This document shows, piece after piece, positions 61,665-64,000 of a DNA stretch of 64,000 nt. The stretch's first letter is position 1, and each line of letters starts with the position of its first letter. A program made the translations under genes and the position numbers. Under the pieces are notes generated by a model, which was given only the letters and a program-made list of their open reading frames with translations, had not been told where the DNA came from and searched no databases. Source of the DNA: Megaleporinus macrocephalus (Eukaryota; Chordata; Actinopteri; Characiformes; Anostomidae); NCBI GenBank assembly GCA_021613375.1, contig CM038718.1, positions 43,794,166-43,858,165 of the forward strand, in the 5' to 3' direction.

Positions 61665-63240
61665 AGGCTGATGTTGCTGGCAATAAATGGAAGTGAACAG
61701 CCACCAATTAGCGTTGGTGTCATGCATACCGATCTGCCTCCGCAGAGTACTAGTCCTGGCTCCGCCCCTTCTCACTCACCTGTTGCATATCCCCTCATCT
61801 GCAAAGACTTTTGCATGTTATATGGCCTCTCTTTTGGATTCTTGGCTTTGCTTTTGTGAATTACTCTTGAGATCTATTAAAACTCTCTGCAGTTTGCATA
61901 TACAGCTTGGTGTCTCCAGGTTAGAGTCGGTAGCTACTAGATTTCTTTCTTCAAATGAAGAACGGTCAAAGTTGTGTCAAAACAGCAATCAAGGGCAAGT
62001 TATTAAATTCTCAGAAGAGCAGAAAACCTTTCTGCGTCTCACAATCCATAAAACCTACAATCTCATATGCCCAGGTTTAGTGTTCTATGGTCATGTCCAG
62101 TTCCACCCATTACTCTAGCACAGCCTTTCTACAAGATACATGAAGAGCCGCCACATCTGGTTCATCTCACACTTGGAGGAGAACGCTAACTACCCATACT
62201 GTTCCATCAACCTGCGCTGGCTAGCATTGCACTTAAAGGGGGGAAAGGGGGGACCATCCTACATGCTCAGAGACAGAGAGGGGACAAGTATGCTCTCTTG
62301 GACTCCCGATTACGGATGGCTGTGGCATCACCAGGGATCAAAGTCACTAGACTGTCTATCTCACAACGACAGGCCCAAGATTATTGCTGGCAATTAACGG
62401 AAATGAACAGCCACAAATTAGTGCCCAGTGTCATTGGTGGCTACTAGATTTTTTTCCTTAAATGAAGAACATTCAAAGTTTTGTTAGCTCTGAGAACAGC
62501 ACTGAGCAAAATTCTTTTTTTTTTTTCATTTGCAGCCAAAACAGCCATCAAGGGCTCTCAGAAGAACTTTCTGCATCTCACAATCCATAAAACCTACCAT
62601 CTCATATGCCCAGCTCCATCCACTACTCTAGCACAGCCTTCTTACAAGATACATGAAGAGCCTCCACATCTGGTCCAACTTAACACACTTGGAGGAGAAC
62701 ACTAACTAACTAACTAAGGGGACAAGTATGCTCTCTTGGACTGCAGATTACAGATGGCTGTGGCATCACCAGAGATCAAACTGGCTGTCTATCTCACAAA
62801 GACAGGCCCAAGATTACTGCTGGCAATAAACAGAAATGAACAGCCACTAATTAGCGTCCAGCATCATTGGTGGCTACTAGATTACTTTTATTAAATGAAG
62901 AACAGTCAAGGTTTTGTCAGCTCTGAGTACAGCACTGAGGAAAATGTTTATTTTTTTTCATTTGCAGCCAAAACAGCCATCAAGGGCAAGTTATTAAATT
63001 CTCACAATCCATAAAACCTACCATCTCATATGCCCAGCTCCATCCACTACTCTAGCACAGCCTTCTTACAAGATACATGAAGAGCCTCCACATCTGGTCC
63101 AACTTAACACACTTGGAGGAGAACACTAACTAACTAAGGGGACAAGTATGCTCTCTTGGACTCCAGATTACGGATGGCTGGGGCATCACCAGGGATCAAA
63201 GTCACTGGACTGTCTATCTCACAACGACAGGCCCAAGATT
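61665..63240. repeat. three tandem copies of a ~430-bp repeat
   Basis: Blocks 'gctggcaataaa', 'gaacagccac', 'agccaaaacagccatcaagg', 'tctagcacagcctt', 'tacaagatacatgaagag' and 'caagtatgctctcttgga' recur in the same order, with 'attacggatggctg'-type blocks near 62308, 62743 and 63163. The first copy has an extra ~200 bp. In syn2 intron 1. The open frames are not conserved between copies. Confidence 0.88.
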
Positions 63241-64000
63241 TTGAAAGTTGCTTATGATGATCTGTAAACATTGCGCCTGTGACATTAAACCGGACCCTCA
63301 GTTCGTATCACGCGATCCGAATACCAGGATCCGTGGAGACGACAGGTGGCATATGTTTGTTTGTTTACGCCGCAGCGTCTGCCCTTCGTCAGATAGCTTT
63401 AGATGATGGCAGACTGGCAGGAAGCAAAGAGTGAATTATTCATATTAGCTCTCCCTCCCAGCTCTCGCCACAGAGCCATGCAGGCGGAGGATAGTGACTC
63501 ACCACGGCAAGATCAAAGCCGCAGAAAATAAATGTATGCAGGCGCTGAGCGCTCCGCCTATTCATTCGCTCCAAATGATCAGCGCGGAAAAGGGAAAACA
63601 AATCATCGTGACTCTGCTCGAATTCATTTAGGTTGTTGGTGGCCCAGAAGACGAGGAGGCACGAGGAGGCACGGCCCAGCGCATTCAGGATGCAACAAAC
63701 TTTGGTCTGTACGAGAATGAACGTTTTCATAGTGAGCTACGCCTGCTGGGATACTATAGAGCTGTTTTTCTTCTCCACAAAGACTGGAGCCAGTCTGTTC
63801 AAGTGCCCGTGACACAGCAAGTCTACCTACCCCACGCTGTTCATAAGACGATGATAAATGCCAGTAGCTGGAGGAAATGGAGGCTGTGTTGCAGACAGGA
63901 GCATCATTTGGGCTTACAGTATCTTGGGCCTTCAGATGATAATTGCTCATTAGCCACGCATTATTTATAACTCACACAAACAGAATAAACATAATGAAGA
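63241..64000. other. syn2 intron 1, compact non-repetitive stretch
   Basis: GC-richer and free of recognised repeats. Contains 'gaattattcatattagctct', 'ccacagagccatgcaggcgg' and 'gcgctccgcctattcattcg'. No synapsin exon was found. It could be a conserved non-coding element; this is inference only. Confidence 0.35.

Noticed and set aside
63440..63950. Open frames of 96 and 108 codons as possible syn2 exon 1
   Set aside because: No synapsin A/B/C-domain motif (no LRRRLSDSSF-like start) and no DW-ending donor.

Overview
The window is a piece of a teleost nuclear genome. It is AT-rich, has spliced genes with GT/AG introns, and is densely packed with Tc1-like DNA transposons, MITEs, microsatellites and minisatellites. 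Three vertebrate genes can be read exon by exon: the 3' end of raf1 (+), a complete pparg coding region (-), and all but the first exon of syn2 (-). The order and relative orientation (raf1 opposed to pparg and syn2) match the human 3p25 block SYN2-TIMP4-PPARG-TSEN2-MKRN2-RAF1, read backwards. The repeat content suggests an otophysan fish, but that is inference; the gene calls do not depend on it.

Layout. 1-5.7 kb: last two coding exons and 3' UTR of raf1, with a 300-bp CT microsatellite abutting the acceptor of the penultimate coding exon. 5.7-15.4 kb: intergenic, made of a degenerate ~300-bp array, three decayed Tc1-like elements and low-copy sequence; no mkrn2 or tsen2 exon was recognised. 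15.4-29.9 kb: pparg in seven coding exons that join in phase to a 483-residue receptor; its introns hold a 39-bp minisatellite, another Tc1-like element, a 0.93-kb GATA array and a ~280-bp tandem array. 30-34.9 kb: intergenic or pparg 5' side, mostly repeats. 34.9-61.6 kb: syn2 exons 13 to 2, all phase-consistent, including the alternative synapsin IIb tail made by reading through the exon 11 donor; exon 1 lies beyond the window. The syn2 introns contain a 4.1-kb minisatellite, MITEs, a trinucleotide array and several tandem arrays. 61.6-64 kb: syn2 intron 1, with a ~430-bp triplicated repeat and a compact non-repetitive stretch at its end.

The three genes have no common pathway: RAF1 is a MAPK-cascade kinase, PPARG a lipid-sensing nuclear receptor and synapsin II a synaptic-vesicle phosphoprotein. 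They form a conserved linkage group, not a functional cluster. The most noteworthy signal is that this pparg is unusually divergent (second zinc finger and ligand pocket) while both zinc modules and the coactivator charge clamp are intact. Together with the absence of the usual neighbours mkrn2, tsen2 and nested timp4, this suggests a rapidly evolving or duplicate (ohnologous) pparg locus. A second strong signal is a 4-kb minisatellite whose unit looks like the terminus of a Tc1-like transposon.
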